Below are positions 13,374-22,652 of a stretch of DNA of 46,345 nucleotides, piece after piece. How positions within the stretch are numbered: position 1 is the stretch's first letter; the number at the start of each line of letters is the position of its first letter. The position numbers were made by a program, and so were the translations under genes. The stretch lies in assembly GCA_045600105.1 (NCBI GenBank), contig JAZRXG010000036.1, positions 1 through 46,345 on the forward strand, written 5' to 3'. This DNA is from UBA1206 sp045600105. GTDB lineage: Bacteria; Bacillota; Clostridia; Oscillospirales; CAG-382. The notes under the pieces are model-generated. The model made no database searches. It was not told where the DNA came from and saw nothing but the letters and a program-made list of their open reading frames with translations.

Positions 13374-14471
13374 TTATCGATCTGCTGTTTTTTTCGAAGC
13401 AAGTCGATTTTTTATGCCGTTTTTCACAAAGCTCAGCGGTACCGCGGCGGCAAGCACCAGAAGACCGATGAGCGAAACGGCGAATAAACCGGGCGTAAGC
13501 TCAAGATACCAGGCAAGGAAGGCGTCCGCGACCCATTCGAGTATTATCCAATGAATAATGTAAATGTCGTTGACGCGGCTGCTTACCTTTACGATGAAAG
13601 ATTTGATTTTTTTCGGGAAGGTATGTGTCACGAGCCGCATGAAACCGGCGTAGCCGAACGCGATGCCGATGCAGGCGGCTGCGTCCGTGACGGACATTTT
13701 ATAAAAATTCGCGTCGCCGCAAGCCATCATTCCGTACCCGTTGAGGTACGCGACCACCGTATACGCGGCGGCAGCGGCGAAAAACGGGATGCCGGATTTC
13801 AGATAAAACGCGGAAGGGTCAGTCATTTGTCTGAGCCTGCTTCCGAACAAATAGCCGACTCCGACGAAGATATACCACCCGAAAAACGGAAAACACATTT
13901 CGAGAAGCGGCGTTTCGGAATATACGAACAGTCCGACCGAAGTGCAGGGGAAGAGGTTTTCAAACGAAAGAACGGGAATGAAAGTATGTATCAGAGACAA
14001 AGCTATACCGATCATCGCCGAGTACAGCGGCGGACGCTTCGTATACTGCAGCACGCCCGTGAGCAGCATCGCGAGCCCCGCAAACTGCAGGATGTCGCCT
14101 TCGATAAAGTACGCGAGATACGTTTGTATCATCTCGCCGTTTTCGGTGAATACGAAATAGAGAAGCGGAACGACGCTGCGTATTATATTGAGAGCGTATC
14201 CCATGCAAAGTATTTTCAGTCCGCGGCGAATGAGGTATTTCGGGGAGGTGCTGTGTGAATAAGCGAACCCGACACCCATGCAGAGCATGAATACCGGCGC
14301 GGCGAATATGCCGCCCGTAATGTTGTTGAGGACGTACCCTGCGCCGTGAGTTATGTCGTTTTCGAATATTTCAATGCAGTGAACGATCGCCATGAATACG
14401 ATCGCCAGAAATTTGACCGCGTCAAGTTCGATCTGCCGCGCTGAGTTGGCGGCGGGAGATTTTGAGTCCAT
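13374..14471 (-). CDS. Multi-pass acyltransferase-like membrane protein
   Basis: This 365-aa integral membrane protein has about 9-10 hydrophobic helices. It begins with RQIELDAVKFLAIVFMAIVHC (about residues 12-32), which matches the R-x-x-x-LD-x-x-[RK] plus membrane-His start of acyltransferase-3/DUF1624-like proteins, which move acyl groups onto extracellular sugars or other envelope molecules. Another typical feature is the C-terminal NDIYIIHWIILEW segment. AAAGGAAA lies 8 nt before the ATG. It is 33 nt downstream of the MBL-fold gene and third in the GH31 operon, so it may act on carbohydrate, but the substrate is not known. Confidence 0.75.
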   Translation of the reverse strand: MDSKSPAANSARQIELDAVKFLAIVFMAIVHCIEIFENDITHGAGYVLNNITGGIFAAPVFMLCMGVGFAYSHSTSPKYLIRRGLKILCMGYALNIIRSVVPLLYFVFTENGEMIQTYLAYFIEGDILQFAGLAMLLTGVLQYTKRPPLYSAMIGIALSLIHTFIPVLSFENLFPCTSVGLFVYSETPLLEMCFPFFGWYIFVGVGYLFGSRLRQMTDPSAFYLKSGIPFFAAAAAYTVVAYLNGYGMMACGDANFYKMSVTDAAACIGIAFGYAGFMRLVTHTFPKKIKSFIVKVSSRVNDIYIIHWIILEWVADAFLAWYLELTPGLFAVSLIGLLVLAAAVPLSFVKNGIKNRLASKKTADR

Positions 14472-14504
14472 ACTGTGCGTTTCCTTTAGTGAAGTTATCG
14501 TTTT

Positions 14505-15287
14505 TTACAGTTCAACGACCCTGCCGTCGAAAGCGAAGTCAACGGGGTAATCCACCGCGTCGATCACCTTTCCCACGACTTCGTCGGTGTTGAGAAGGGG
14601 ATTTCTGTGCGACACTATCATGTGCTTCGTTTTTGTCTTTTTGAAAAGCTCGACGTTTTCGGGCTTGTCGAGTTTTGAATGGGCGGCTTCGATTATAAGC
14701 AGGTCGACTCCGTCGCCTTCGGTGAGGACGGCGGGATAATCGGTGAAGTCGGTCTGAAGGTCGCCGCTGAAAAGTATCTTTTTTCCTTCGGCTTCAAAGA
14801 GGAAGGAATGTGCGTGAGGGCAGTGGCTGACGGGGATAGCCGTTATCTTCACGTTTCCGTCGTCAAATATCACGCCGTCGGGATAAGTGACAAAATTCAC
14901 TCTGCGTCTCATGTCGTTCGGGTCTTTGCGGCATCCGCCGGGAACGGGACGGAACTTGCCTTCGGGATTGCCGAAAAGGAAGGTGTTTATCTGACCGCTC
15001 GGAAATTCGGGCGGCACGTGTACGGTGACGTCGACGTCCTTGTAGCGCTCGAAATCCTCGATCTGACCGATGAATTCAACGAGCCCCATGTAGTGGTCCT
15101 GATGCGAGTGCGTGATGAATATCCCGCCGAGAGACGTATAAGGAATGTCGTGGTTCACGAGGAGCCCCATTATGGGAGCGCCCGCGTCGATGAGGTAACT
15201 GCGTTCACCTACCGTTACCGCCGCCGACGAGCAGAAGTGACCTTTTTCGCAATATCCGTGGCTCGTGCCGAGAAAAGTGATCTTCAT
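14505..15287 (-). CDS. MBL-fold metallohydrolase (RNase Z/PhnP-like)
   Basis: This 260-aa cytoplasmic hydrolase has a metallo-beta-lactamase fold. The N-terminus ITFLGTSHG is typical of RNase Z-like members; the di-metal motif is THSHQDH (about 59-65), followed by a VSHCPHAHSF histidine motif near 155, LFSGDLQTD near 172 (bridging Asp) and SHRNP near 227. These complete the expected ligand set. It lies 15 nt downstream of the GH31 gene. The substrate could be a phosphodiester; RNase Z proper would carry additional exosite features not seen here. Association with a glycosidase suggests a metabolite substrate (inference). Confidence 0.85.
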   Translation of the reverse strand: MKITFLGTSHGYCEKGHFCSSAAVTVGERSYLIDAGAPIMGLLVNHDIPYTSLGGIFITHSHQDHYMGLVEFIGQIEDFERYKDVDVTVHVPPEFPSGQINTFLFGNPEGKFRPVPGGCRKDPNDMRRRVNFVTYPDGVIFDDGNVKITAIPVSHCPHAHSFLFEAEGKKILFSGDLQTDFTDYPAVLTEGDGVDLLIIEAAHSKLDKPENVELFKKTKTKHMIVSHRNPLLNTDEVVGKVIDAVDYPVDFAFDGRVVEL

Positions 15288-15302
15288 TATTTTTCTCCTG
15301 TT

Positions 15303-17261
15303 TCACTTTATTTGTTCGATGCCGACAACGCGGTAGCGGAAGCTGTCGGTATCGTGGGCTCTTTCGGTGAGGTTTATCACGCGGTATTCCGTGTCGTTCG
15401 AAACGCCGTCGTCCTCTATAAGGCGGCATACGGCAGAAGAGCAGTCGCCGTATGCGCGGAGCGTGATGTCGAACCGCGTGTCTTTTTTGACGAAGTTTAC
15501 GGGGGCAGCGACGGGGAGCAGAGTACCCGACTTGACATAAACGGGGATACCGTCGGTGACGACGTGATGTACGCCTCCCGTGAATTTCTCACCCGTGAAG
15601 AAGTCGTACCATTCGCCCTTCGGCAGAATGACGTCGCGCTCCTTTTCGCCCGCCGTCATCGGGCAGACTACCATCGAGTCACCGAAAAGATATTCGTTCG
15701 AAACGTCGAGGAATTTCTTTTCACTCTCGTAGTCGCACACCATCGCTCTGACAGGCGGCTTTCCGGCGGTGTGGTAATCGTAGAACATGGTGTAAAGATA
15801 GGGAAGCAGCTTCATCCTCACTCTGAAAAGTTCGCGCGCTTCGTCGATGCAGTCGTGCATTTCCCACGGCATTTCGGGCAGATAGAACGCGTTGACGAGC
15901 GACTGCGGGCTGAAAACGACCGACTGTATGCGCCGCAGCAGGTCGTCCTTGCTTTCGGCGTGGCGCACCTCAGGCGACCAAAGAAGACCCGAGAAACTGG
16001 CGTTGACGACACCGGTGATGAAATCCTTGTGACCGTAAAGGTCGGAATAAAGCGCGAACGGATAGGACGCGGCAAGCGAACCCATGTTGCGGACTTCCGA
16101 AAGCGTTCTCGTGTTTCCGAGCGTTTTCAGAAGCGTCTTAGCGTAGAGCAGACCGAACAGACTGTGATACTGATCGCCCTCTATCCCCGACGGGAACGAA
16201 GCGCAGTTCGGGAAAGTCCAGCCTCCCGTGAAGTCCGAGCCGTCGCATTCGTCGAGCTTGAAGCCGTCGACGCCCATTTCCGTCAGATATTTCTGATAAG
16301 ACGAAAAACGTTCGCACGCTTCGTCAAGCGCGAAATCGGGGACAAGCCCGTTCCATACGAGGTAATCGCCGGAATAAGGTATCATTTCGTCGTGCAGCGG
16401 GGAAGACGGATGGATGAACGCGTGCTCCCAGAGGTTGACGTGGAAATCCATTGCCTTCAGCTTGCCGACAGTCTCCTCGGCGTGGGGGAATCTGCCGTGA
16501 TCCCACACGTACGAGCAGGAATAAGTCTGATTCTGCCAGCCTGGTTCAAGACCTATGATGTCGCACGGAATATCGTATTTTCTGAATTTTTCAGCCATAT
16601 CGAGGACCTGCTCCTCGTTGAACTTCATATCGCATCTGTAAAGGTTCCCGAGTCCCCAGAGGGAAGGCATGCATCCGCCTCCCGAAAGAAGATTGTACTG
16701 AGATACGATGTCGACGATTTTGTCACCCGTGATATAATAGACGTCGACGCCCTCGGCGTAGGGGATCTCGACGGTCATCACGGTGTCGCTTCCGGAATTT
16801 CTGACGGCGTAAAGCGCGCCGAATATATCGGTCCCGCTCGTTTCCTCACCCGGGACTGTGCCGCTTGCGGCGTCTTTTGAGCTTGCGGGACGGTTCAGCG
16901 ATTTGCACATATAGAACTCGGCGTATCTCGCGGTGTCGATGAAAACGCCGTAGCCGGAAGTTGTCACGAAGAAAGGCACGGGCGCGTGAGTGTCGCCGCT
17001 GTTCGAAACGGGGTCGGCGTTGGGGCGTATGAGCTTTTTGAGCCCTCGCTGCTGGAACGACTTGAGCTGCAGACCGAAGCCGTAAACACCTGCCGAAGGG
17101 TCGATGGGCATCGTTATCTTGGTTCCGCGTTTTGTTATTTTACAGTCGAAAAGCTTTCCGATATCGGCGTTGTTCTCCATAACTTCGCATTTCGGAGACG
17201 GCGCGAATCTTGTGGGTACGAATTCTTCGGGCGAGCCGAAGCGGATCTTGTATACGCTCAT
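15303..17261 (-). CDS. Glycoside hydrolase family 31
   Basis: This 652-aa enzyme has the GH31 architecture: an N-terminal beta-sandwich, a (beta/alpha)8 barrel from about residue 195 and C-terminal beta domains. Signatures are MPSLWGLGNLYRC (198-210), WDHGRFP (253-259), and the nucleophile motif DGFKLDECDG with Asp337. It has no signal peptide, so it acts in the cytoplasm on imported oligosaccharides; alpha-xylosidase or alpha-glucosidase activity is likely but specificity cannot be read. AAAGGAAAC lies before the ATG. It heads the three-gene operon 17261-13374 from the promoter at 17313-17340. Confidence 0.92.
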   Translation of the reverse strand: MSVYKIRFGSPEEFVPTRFAPSPKCEVMENNADIGKLFDCKITKRGTKITMPIDPSAGVYGFGLQLKSFQQRGLKKLIRPNADPVSNSGDTHAPVPFFVTTSGYGVFIDTARYAEFYMCKSLNRPASSKDAASGTVPGEETSGTDIFGALYAVRNSGSDTVMTVEIPYAEGVDVYYITGDKIVDIVSQYNLLSGGGCMPSLWGLGNLYRCDMKFNEEQVLDMAEKFRKYDIPCDIIGLEPGWQNQTYSCSYVWDHGRFPHAEETVGKLKAMDFHVNLWEHAFIHPSSPLHDEMIPYSGDYLVWNGLVPDFALDEACERFSSYQKYLTEMGVDGFKLDECDGSDFTGGWTFPNCASFPSGIEGDQYHSLFGLLYAKTLLKTLGNTRTLSEVRNMGSLAASYPFALYSDLYGHKDFITGVVNASFSGLLWSPEVRHAESKDDLLRRIQSVVFSPQSLVNAFYLPEMPWEMHDCIDEARELFRVRMKLLPYLYTMFYDYHTAGKPPVRAMVCDYESEKKFLDVSNEYLFGDSMVVCPMTAGEKERDVILPKGEWYDFFTGEKFTGGVHHVVTDGIPVYVKSGTLLPVAAPVNFVKKDTRFDITLRAYGDCSSAVCRLIEDDGVSNDTEYRVINLTERAHDTDSFRYRVVGIEQIK

Positions 17262-17290
17262 GACGTTTCCTTTCGGTAAATGAGATTTAT

Positions 17291-17340
17291 AATACGGGAA
17301 ATACCGTATTCAAGTATATATATTTTATCGTTTTTGTCAA
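17291..17340 (-). promoter_or_regulatory. GH31 operon promoter with operator-like palindrome
   Basis: On the minus strand TTGACA (17340-17335), a 16-nt spacer and TATACT (17318-17313). Just downstream of the -10 lies a perfect inverted repeat, AATACGG-GAAATA-CCGTATT (17291-17310), covering the predicted transcription start: a good position for a sugar-responsive repressor. The regulator is not encoded nearby. Confidence 0.75.
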
Positions 17341-17369
17341 TGACCGTTTTGATAAAAATCCGTTTCCGC

Positions 17370-17398
17370 TTGACATTGATAAAATAAGATAGTATTAT
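17370..17398 (+). promoter_or_regulatory. Sigma-A promoter of the dockerin protein
   Basis: TTGACA (17370-17375), 17 nt, TATTAT (17393-17398), divergent from the GH31 promoter with about 30 nt between the -35 boxes. Confidence 0.8.
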
Positions 17399-17422
17399 GA
17401 AAAAAGAATAGGAGATGACAAT

Positions 17423-19204
17423 ATGAAAAACACAACCGCGTCTTTGCTCTGTGCTTTTATTATCATCGCCTTATGTTTTACCGGAGTGTTTGCCTATGAT
17501 ACTCCGTTTGATGTGCCTAAACCGGCATCAGCGGACACGGCGGTCAATACAGCGAGCGATGTGAACTATCACCTCACGGGGGACGGAACGTATATTTACT
17601 GCAACAATCCCGAATCCCTTCACGACGCCGACGTCGGCAAAGCGCTCATCATCGAGCACGATATACATGGTGATGTCTTTTTTACAAATGAGAATATTTG
17701 CCGCGTAAAGGGCGGAGTATTCCTCGGACTTCAGGTAAGGAACAACTCGTCGGAACCGATAACCGTTACCGTTCACAACATAGGTTATCAGGCGTGTTAT
17801 GAAAGGCTCGGTCAGCAGGAATGGTCTGATTTCTTTCAGAACACGTACAATATTGAAAAAGGCGGCAACTGGGAATACCACTATGACGATACAGTGCCTC
17901 ACAAAGCATTCACCGAACAGACCTATACCATTCCGGCAGGAAAATATTTTTACGTCATGGGAGGCACCACCGGCGACGCCTATGGCTCGATAAACGTAGC
18001 CGGAAGCGCAAATCAGCTCGTAAAAGAAGACTACCTTTCCAACGGCGTGGTGTTCTTCACCGTGGACGGCCCCGAAAAAGGAGTTGACGCCGCGTTCGTT
18101 TGCTGCAAGACCGCGTCAACCCCCGTGAAAGCCGACGTCCAGCAGGGGTATGTGGTAAAACGCGACGGCAATTCGTACGGACGTCAGTATAACGGCTCCG
18201 CGCCTTTCCTTTACGCCGAAGCGTCGCTTGCGTGGAATATCGACGATTCTTTCGCCGACGGCAAACGTCTGCCCGTAAAATACGACACCGTCTACTGCCC
18301 AAACGAAAAGAATTACGGCGCGTACGAAGAATACGGCTCTTTCGTCACGAAAAAAGTGTCAAGCGACAAATGGAGAACGAACCTCAATCCGCAGTCAGAT
18401 AGCAACGACTCGGTCGGAAACGACATGATGCCGTTTTACTGCGTGACAGAAGACGGCAGAGAAGTCGTCATCGACGTGCGTCACAATGACGGCGATGCCA
18501 TCCACGCCAATATCGGCAACTGGATGACCGTGTACGAGGAAAGCCTGACTTTCAAAAACAGCGGAAGCAGGGTGAGATCGTTCGATTACGGCATCGATAT
18601 CAAGGGAATTGCCGCGATAAACGTCCGTGATTCACGCGGTGAACTGCTGTATTCCGTGTTCCATTACGAGTCCGGGCACGTTTACACGGTCAACGTATAT
18701 CCCGGGGAGACCGAAACAATAACCGTCGAATATGTGCTGCTCGCGAACAGCTACGGAAACGTGGTGCACTATGTCACGGCGGGCACACCGACGTCGCTGC
18801 ACAAAACGCTCCGCGACGCACTCGACAAAAATCGCCTCACATTCGGAAACGGATACGCCGTCGGCTTTGAAGCGGGCAGCGTTCTTTCGGCTTACAAAAC
18901 GACTTCCGACAAGGTCGTCTGCGTCGGGAAAAACGGAAAAGAAACGGACGGAAATATTGGAACGGGAACAGAACTGCGACTTTGCGGAGCAAGCGGAGAC
19001 GTCGTCGATAAAGCAATCGCGGTCGTAAAGGGGGACGTTGACGGCGACGGAGACATCACCGTGACCGATTATATAATGATCAGACGTCACTTGCTCGGAT
19101 ATGAAACGCTTGAAGACGCGTATCTGAAAGCTTCTGATGCCGACGAAAACGGAAAGACCGAAATGCAGGATTATATCACCGTCCGTCTGACGCTGCTTAA
19201 GTAA
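17423..19204 (+). CDS. Secreted dockerin-bearing protein
   Basis: This 593-aa secreted protein has a signal peptide at 1-24 (cleavage near GVFA-YDT). About 510 residues of unassigned, beta-rich sequence follow. The C-terminal 57 residues form a type I dockerin: two calcium-binding repeats, GDVDGDGDITVTDYIMIRRH and, after a linker, DADENGKTEMQDYITVRLTL, each with the DxDxDG-like loop and following helix. Dockerins plug into cohesins of a scaffoldin or surface protein. AGGAGATG lies 6 nt before the ATG. The N-terminal portion shows no catalytic motif of a known glycosidase; it could bind rather than cut. No cohesin gene is in the window. Confidence 0.85.
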   Translation: MKNTTASLLCAFIIIALCFTGVFAYDTPFDVPKPASADTAVNTASDVNYHLTGDGTYIYCNNPESLHDADVGKALIIEHDIHGDVFFTNENICRVKGGVFLGLQVRNNSSEPITVTVHNIGYQACYERLGQQEWSDFFQNTYNIEKGGNWEYHYDDTVPHKAFTEQTYTIPAGKYFYVMGGTTGDAYGSINVAGSANQLVKEDYLSNGVVFFTVDGPEKGVDAAFVCCKTASTPVKADVQQGYVVKRDGNSYGRQYNGSAPFLYAEASLAWNIDDSFADGKRLPVKYDTVYCPNEKNYGAYEEYGSFVTKKVSSDKWRTNLNPQSDSNDSVGNDMMPFYCVTEDGREVVIDVRHNDGDAIHANIGNWMTVYEESLTFKNSGSRVRSFDYGIDIKGIAAINVRDSRGELLYSVFHYESGHVYTVNVYPGETETITVEYVLLANSYGNVVHYVTAGTPTSLHKTLRDALDKNRLTFGNGYAVGFEAGSVLSAYKTTSDKVVCVGKNGKETDGNIGTGTELRLCGASGDVVDKAIAVVKGDVDGDGDITVTDYIMIRRHLLGYETLEDAYLKASDADENGKTEMQDYITVRLTLLK

Positions 19205-19237
19205 TGAAAAATAACACGGTCAAAATGAATTTGGCAC

Positions 19238-19266
19238 TTGTCTTTTTTGACGCTGTGTGCTAAAAT
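19238..19266 (+). promoter_or_regulatory. Promoter of the MATE/SGNH pair
   Basis: TTGTCT (19238-19243), 17 nt, TAAAAT (19261-19266) with extended TG-C before it. A TTGACG at 19247 is closer to consensus but badly spaced. Confidence 0.6.
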
Positions 19267-19296
19267 CATAATAACATTATTTCACGCGGAGGAGTT

Positions 19297-20706
19297 ATGG
19301 AAGGAGTCAAACGCAGGGGCAGAAGATATGAGCTCGATATGACGCAGGGCAGCATAATACGCAATCTGCTTATTTTTGCCATCCCTCTTCTCGCGGGCAA
19401 TCTTTTCCAGCAGCTGTACAATCTCGTTGACACGTGGGTCATCGGACAGACGGGCGACGGCGGCGCCTACGCGGCGGTCGGCAGCGTCGGACCCATAATA
19501 AATATACTCATCGGCTTTTTCTCGGGGCTCGCAAGCGGTGCGGGCGTCGTCATTTCGCAGTATTTCGGCGCGAAGGACGAAGAAAACGTAAAGAAGACGG
19601 TACATTCCTCGATGGTGCTGACGCTGATAATGGGCGTGGCGTTCACGGTCATCGGTGTCGCCATGACGCCGATGATGCTGAAACTCATGCTCCGTTCTGC
19701 GGAGGATGCCGAGATATACCCGTTTGCCAAGGACTACCTCACGATATATTTCGCGGGCGTCATCGGACTCATGATATACAATATGGGCTCGGGCATACTG
19801 CGTGCGGTCGGCGACTCGACCCGTCCGCTCTATTTCCTCATCTTTTCGGCGCTGCTCAACGTGGGACTCGATTTCCTGTTCGTTTTCGCGTTCGGTCTCG
19901 GCGCTTCGGGCGTCGCCTGGGCAACGATAATTTCGCAGGGCGCGTCTGCCATCCTCGTGCTGTTCGTCATGTTCCGCACCGATTCGTGCGTAAGACTGAT
20001 ACTTTCGGAATTGCGTATGGATAAGGAAATACTTAAAAAGATAATCAGAATAGGCTTCCCGGCGGCGATACAGATGGCGCTCACGGCGTTTGCCAACGTG
20101 TTCGTTCAGTCCTATATCGCAAACGCCAACGGCGATATGGCGGTCAACCTCGGCGGCTGGACTACCTATTCAAAGGTCGACCAGTTCATTTTCCTGCCGA
20201 TCCAGTCGCTCGCGCTCGCGGCTACCACGTTCGTCGGTCAGAACCTCGGTGTCGGTGACGTTAAACGCGCCAAAAAAGGCACGCTTTACGCGTATCTCAT
20301 GTCTACCGGCGCAAGCCTGCTGATAATCATCGTCGTCATGATATTGGCGTCCCCCATTTCGGGGCTTTTCGTCAAGGAAAACCCCGATTTCGTCTCGACG
20401 TCGGCTCTTCTACTGCACTACATAACGCCGTTTTACATTTTCTGCTCGGTCAATCAGATACTTTCGGCATCCCTCCGAGGCGCCGGCAATTCCACCGCGC
20501 CCATGATAATCATGCTTTCCACGTTCATAGGAATAAGACAGATATATCTGTTTACCATGTCCGAATTCGTTTCAAACGACCTCATTCCGATAGCCATCGG
20601 ATACCCCGTAGGCTGGTTCGCCTGCGCAGCGGCAACTCTTATCTATTTCCTCAGATTTGATTTTTCTTCGGTGAAGATCATAAATAAAAATAAAGCAAAG
20701 GAATAA
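19297..20706 (+). CDS. MATE-family efflux transporter
   Basis: This 469-aa inner-membrane antiporter expels drugs or metabolites in exchange for Na+ or H+. The typical N-terminus is present (MTQGSIIRNLLIFAIPLLAG, then NLFQQLYNLVDTWVIG), and about twelve hydrophobic helices follow, with a second-half repeat near residue 250 (IRIGFPAAIQMALTAFANV). GGAGGAG precedes the ATG. The SGNH hydrolase gene begins 5 nt after its stop, so the two are co-transcribed. The first 9 residues are basic (MEGVKRRGRR). Substrate is unknown. Confidence 0.92.
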   Translation: MEGVKRRGRRYELDMTQGSIIRNLLIFAIPLLAGNLFQQLYNLVDTWVIGQTGDGGAYAAVGSVGPIINILIGFFSGLASGAGVVISQYFGAKDEENVKKTVHSSMVLTLIMGVAFTVIGVAMTPMMLKLMLRSAEDAEIYPFAKDYLTIYFAGVIGLMIYNMGSGILRAVGDSTRPLYFLIFSALLNVGLDFLFVFAFGLGASGVAWATIISQGASAILVLFVMFRTDSCVRLILSELRMDKEILKKIIRIGFPAAIQMALTAFANVFVQSYIANANGDMAVNLGGWTTYSKVDQFIFLPIQSLALAATTFVGQNLGVGDVKRAKKGTLYAYLMSTGASLLIIIVVMILASPISGLFVKENPDFVSTSALLLHYITPFYIFCSVNQILSASLRGAGNSTAPMIIMLSTFIGIRQIYLFTMSEFVSNDLIPIAIGYPVGWFACAAATLIYFLRFDFSSVKIINKNKAKE

Positions 20707-20711
20707 AGAAA

Positions 20712-21356
20712 ATGAAAAAAATCCTTTTTCAGGGCGACTCCATAACCGACGCCGGCGCGACCTGCATGAACGGCGCTCCCTTGGGAACGGGATATCCGCT
20801 TCTCATCAAATCCAAGCTCGGCATGGATGCACCGGGTGAATACGACTTCATCAACCTCGGCATCAGCGGAAACAGGGTAGTCGATCTTTACGCCAGAATA
20901 AGACGCGATTTCATCAACCGCAGCCCGGATTACATCTCGATCCTTATCGGCGTGAACGACGTATGGCACGAATATCCTCACAAAAACGGTGTCGACGCCG
21001 AAAAATTCGAGAGAATATACTGCATGCTCATCGAAGAGATCCTCGCATCGCTTCCCGACGTTAAGATACTCATAATGGAGCCCTTCTGCCTTGCGGGCTC
21101 CGCCACAACGGCCAAGCTCGAGGACGGATCCGACCTTTATCCCGTATTCAGGAGCGAAGTCGAAAAGAGAGCGGCAGCCGCAAAGAGAGCCGCCGAAAAA
21201 TTCGCTCTTCCTTTCCTGCCTCTGCAGAAGCTGTTTGACGAAAAGGCAGCCGAATCGGGTGCTTCGTACTGGCTCGTCGACGGCGTCCATCCGACCCCCA
21301 TGGGACACGAGCTCATCGCCCGCGAATGGCTGAAAGCTTTCCCGTTCGGTAAATAA
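20712..21356 (+). CDS. SGNH/GDSL hydrolase
   Basis: This 214-aa cytoplasmic serine esterase shows all the family blocks: GDSI with Ser10 (block I), NLGISGNRVVDL (block II), ILIGVNDVW (block III, catalytic Asn) and DGVHPTPMGHELIA (block V, catalytic Asp and His). No signal peptide is present. The substrate is probably an acetylated or acylated carbohydrate (the family is commonly acetylxylan or rhamnogalacturonan esterases), but this is inference. It follows the MATE gene by 5 nt and is ended by a strong terminator. Confidence 0.9.
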   Translation: MKKILFQGDSITDAGATCMNGAPLGTGYPLLIKSKLGMDAPGEYDFINLGISGNRVVDLYARIRRDFINRSPDYISILIGVNDVWHEYPHKNGVDAEKFERIYCMLIEEILASLPDVKILIMEPFCLAGSATTAKLEDGSDLYPVFRSEVEKRAAAAKRAAEKFALPFLPLQKLFDEKAAESGASYWLVDGVHPTPMGHELIAREWLKAFPFGK

Positions 21357-21365
21357 GAATATGAA

Positions 21366-21391
21366 AAAACAGACCAAAAGGTCTGTTTTTT
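21366..21391. terminator. Bidirectional intrinsic terminator
   Basis: AAAACAGACC (21366-21375), loop AAAA, GGTCTGTTTT, followed by TT. T tracts on both strands serve the converging genes ending at 21356 and 21435. Confidence 0.9.
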
Positions 21392-21434
21392 GCGTCATGC
21401 CGTTTTACGAAAATAACAAGAATACCCGTTTTTT

Positions 21435-22652
21435 TCACATATAACTTTCGAGCAGTTCGTTTTCTTCGGACGAAAGACGCGCTTTTATCATTTTAATCAC
21501 GTCGTCGCCTACGTCTGCGTCGCGTATGACGTCGGCAAGGTCGGCGACCGAACGGACCGACGCAAAGATGAGCCCGACCTTCTTTTCGCTTCCGTCGCAT
21601 TGCATCACCTCCGAAACGAGCTCGTCGTATTTCGCGTCGGGCATCTGCTCGCCGTCGATGTATTCGGTGCTTTCGGTTTCGGGTGGATTCATCACGAACA
21701 GCTGACCGGTGATGCCGCGGCTCGCGTAGGCGCGTATCTTCGCCGTCATAACGGGAACGCAATCGGAGATATAATCTCTTATCATATCGTCGCAGTCGCA
21801 TTCATCGCATATTTTGTCGGTGAGAGAACGTATATAATCCTCAGTTCCGGTTTCGTCAAGGCTTTCGAGCTTTTTGCACAGCCACGCTCTGTCTGCCTTG
21901 TCGGGTCTGAGCCCGTTCAGCCCCTTCCCGCGCGATACGGGGACGAGGGCGGCAAACAGGACGGTCTCGAAAAGATTTACGAGTTCGCTTGCGTATGACG
22001 CGTCATAGGAATACATGACGCGGTGAACGGCGTCATCCCCGAGATTGTCGAGGAACGCGTTTTCGATGTAAAGACGATCGATATAGGGACCGATGAATTC
22101 CAGCCCGTCAAGCTCCGGCACCGGATACATCGGACGGTAGTCGGCGGTGATCACTCTGATGTGCGACGCGTAGTCGGGCGAGTAGTTTTTGAAAAACGCC
22201 GCGAGCCCCGACGAAAGGGTGGACGTGTAAAACTCGTTCGGCGTTTTGAGCAGATGCTTTCTGAGCCTTATATAACGCTTTTTCGCGGCTTTATAACTGT
22301 TTTCGATCTCTTTGAGCCCGAGACAGAACGAACGGAAAACGGCGTTTTTTCCGTTTTCGAGAAAAGAAGCGGCGTCTTCGGGTGTCGGGAACGATTTGAG
22401 ATGAAAACCGATCGTGTGGACGACCGAGTCCATGATGAGCTGCGCCGCTTCGACGGGTACGGAGCTGCTTCTGCCTTTGGTGAATAGCGTTGCGCGTGAC
22501 GCGAGAAGCATCAGGCAGTCCGTTCTGACACGGCTCACGGTCTTTCCGCTGATGAGCGAGGCGTCGTGACCGGCTTCGAGCAGGGAGGCGAGATAGTCGT
22601 TTTCGCGGAGCGCGCTTTTGTCGATGAGGTTTCTCGATATCGCTTTATTCAT
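21435..22652 (-). CDS. DUF6179-like protein
   Basis: This 405-aa soluble protein has no signal or membrane segment; it is mainly helical, with clusters of acidic residues (CDECDCDD near 300). It overlaps the upstream gene by 8 nt: the ATG at 22652 lies inside the upstream GETYE-stop. This pairing (a short and a long protein translationally coupled) matches the DUF6323/DUF6179 pair found in Clostridia; the assignment is by recollection of the pattern and needs a profile search. No catalytic motif was seen. Function is unknown. Confidence 0.7.
   Translation of the reverse strand: MNKAISRNLIDKSALRENDYLASLLEAGHDASLISGKTVSRVRTDCLMLLASRATLFTKGRSSSVPVEAAQLIMDSVVHTIGFHLKSFPTPEDAASFLENGKNAVFRSFCLGLKEIENSYKAAKKRYIRLRKHLLKTPNEFYTSTLSSGLAAFFKNYSPDYASHIRVITADYRPMYPVPELDGLEFIGPYIDRLYIENAFLDNLGDDAVHRVMYSYDASYASELVNLFETVLFAALVPVSRGKGLNGLRPDKADRAWLCKKLESLDETGTEDYIRSLTDKICDECDCDDMIRDYISDCVPVMTAKIRAYASRGITGQLFVMNPPETESTEYIDGEQMPDAKYDELVSEVMQCDGSEKKVGLIFASVRSVADLADVIRDADVGDDVIKMIKARLSSEENELLESYM

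Noticed and set aside
14679..16880. 733-codon open frame on the plus strand opposite the GH31 and MBL genes
   Set aside because: The minus-strand frames carry unmistakable GH31 and MBL motifs; the plus-strand translation is rich in Val, Arg and Asp with no motif or ribosome site, an effect of codon bias on the opposite strand.
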